A DNA stretch of 8,233 nt, from assembly GCA_016927095.1 (NCBI GenBank), contig JAFGNI010000052.1, positions 1-8,233 of the forward strand, read 5' to 3'. The stretch is from Anaerolineae bacterium (GTDB taxonomy: Bacteria > Chloroflexota > Anaerolineae > B4-G1 > SLSP01). Under the pieces are notes generated by a model. The model made no database searches and was not told where the DNA came from. It saw only the letters and a program-made list of their open reading frames with translations. Positions 7,722 through 8,233 of the stretch are shown one piece after another (position 1 is the stretch's first letter; each line of letters begins with the position of its first letter). A program made the translations under genes and the position numbers.

Positions 7722-8233
7722 ATGAACCTCCTCGAAGGATGCTATGGTCACGTCTTGACCGAACGCCTGGCTTGGCTCAACGAGCCGCCGGAATGGCGCA
7801 TGGATGACGAGGGGCTGCTCATTGTGCCTGCGGCAGAGACCGACTTCTTCCGGCCCTACGGGGGCACGCCTCACGACAATGCGTGTCTGCTCTATACCGA
7901 GGTCACCGGCGATTTCACGGCGGTGACGCAAGCGCGCGCGCACCTCGTGGGTTTCGGTGATGCAGCCGCGATCACCGTCCGTGCCGGCGCGACGCAGTGG
8001 GCGAAGCTCTGTGTGGAGCGGAGTCCTATCGGCGATATCAGCGCCGTCTCGGTCGTGACGAACCCGACCTCCGACGATGCGAACAATGAGCTGTTGGGTG
8101 CGCCCGCTTGCTTCCTCCGGATCACGCGGAAGGGCGACGTCTTCGGGATGCACTACAGCCTTGACGGTCGGGTGTGGCGGTTCGTGCGCACCTTCGGGAT
8201 GGCGATGCCCGAGACCGTGATGGTGGGGATTCA
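7722..8233 (+). CDS. DUF1349-like concanavalin-type beta-sandwich protein, 3' end missing
   Basis: The frame opens with ATG at 7722 and is still open at the window end (170 full codons). The start is backed by GAGGTG (7710-7715), which overlaps the TGA of the PfpI gene; the gap is 10 nt, so translation is coupled. The sequence begins NEPPEW (20-25), then has LLIVPAAETDFFRPYGG (32-48), DNACLLYTEVTGDFTAVTQARAH (52-74), an AAITVRAG...WAKLCVERSPIGDISAVSVVTN block (81-114), and ACFLRITRKGDVFGMHYSLDG (129-149) with a following W. This order (WLNEP, TDFWR-like, VxGDF, AxxxVxAGxxxWxKxGVE-like, SVVT, LRxTRxGdxxxxxYSxDG) is that of the DUF1349 family, which has a LamG-like lectin fold. The usual length is about 190-200 residues, so little is missing. 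No catalytic residues are evident; some relatives are carbohydrate-linked. The function is unknown. Confidence 0.85.
   Translation, partial: MNLLEGCYGHVLTERLAWLNEPPEWRMDDEGLLIVPAAETDFFRPYGGTPHDNACLLYTEVTGDFTAVTQARAHLVGFGDAAAITVRAGATQWAKLCVERSPIGDISAVSVVTNPTSDDANNELLGAPACFLRITRKGDVFGMHYSLDGRVWRFVRTFGMAMPETVMVGI

Overview
The window is GC-rich, tightly packed bacterial DNA with eight protein genes, two of them cut by the window ends. The source is probably a member of the Chloroflexota (Anaerolineae- or Caldilineae-like). Three things suggest this: a lipoprotein with a long Thr/Pro linker, a CCGGATG heptamer repeat between genes, and a module resembling the effector-associated (death-like adaptor) domains common in that phylum. 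This is inference from style; no marker gene is present. I see no tRNA, rRNA, CRISPR array, transposase or integrase.

Left block: the 3' two thirds of a lacZ-type GH2 beta-galactosidase (+, 1-2340) ends at a probable intrinsic terminator (2364-2386). It converges on a two-gene minus-strand operon (3727 to 2401): a cysteine-rich protein with two [4Fe-4S] motifs, whose 3' end overlaps by 14 nt a PNPOx-like split-barrel flavoprotein. The pair looks like a small redox unit.

Middle block: a 117-nt AT-rich divergent spacer (3728-3844) carries the clearest promoter in the window. It precedes a secreted alpha/beta-hydrolase lipoprotein (3845-5017) and then a YbdG-type MscS channel (5070-6308).

Right block: a 292-nt intergenic region (6309-6600) holds the heptamer repeat, two small hairpins and a 37-nt stem-loop running into a Shine-Dalgarno sequence. 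A close-set run on the plus strand follows: a DinB-like protein (6601-7077), a PfpI/DJ-1 protein (7121-7711) and the 5' part of a DUF1349-like protein (7722 to the window end). This run looks like a general stress or housekeeping operon.

The strongest unusual signal is inside the beta-galactosidase. All catalytic and metal-binding residues are present and in register, but the C-terminal beta-sandwich domain is interrupted, in frame, by about 100 extra residues. The core of this insert (about residues 476-544 of the visible protein, DNA 1432-1638) reads like an all-helical effector-associated/bacterial death-like adaptor domain of the type usually attached to NACHT, caspase-like or trypsin-like proteins. 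An adaptor domain of conflict or signalling systems in a loop of an intact sugar hydrolase is, as far as I know, not a described architecture.
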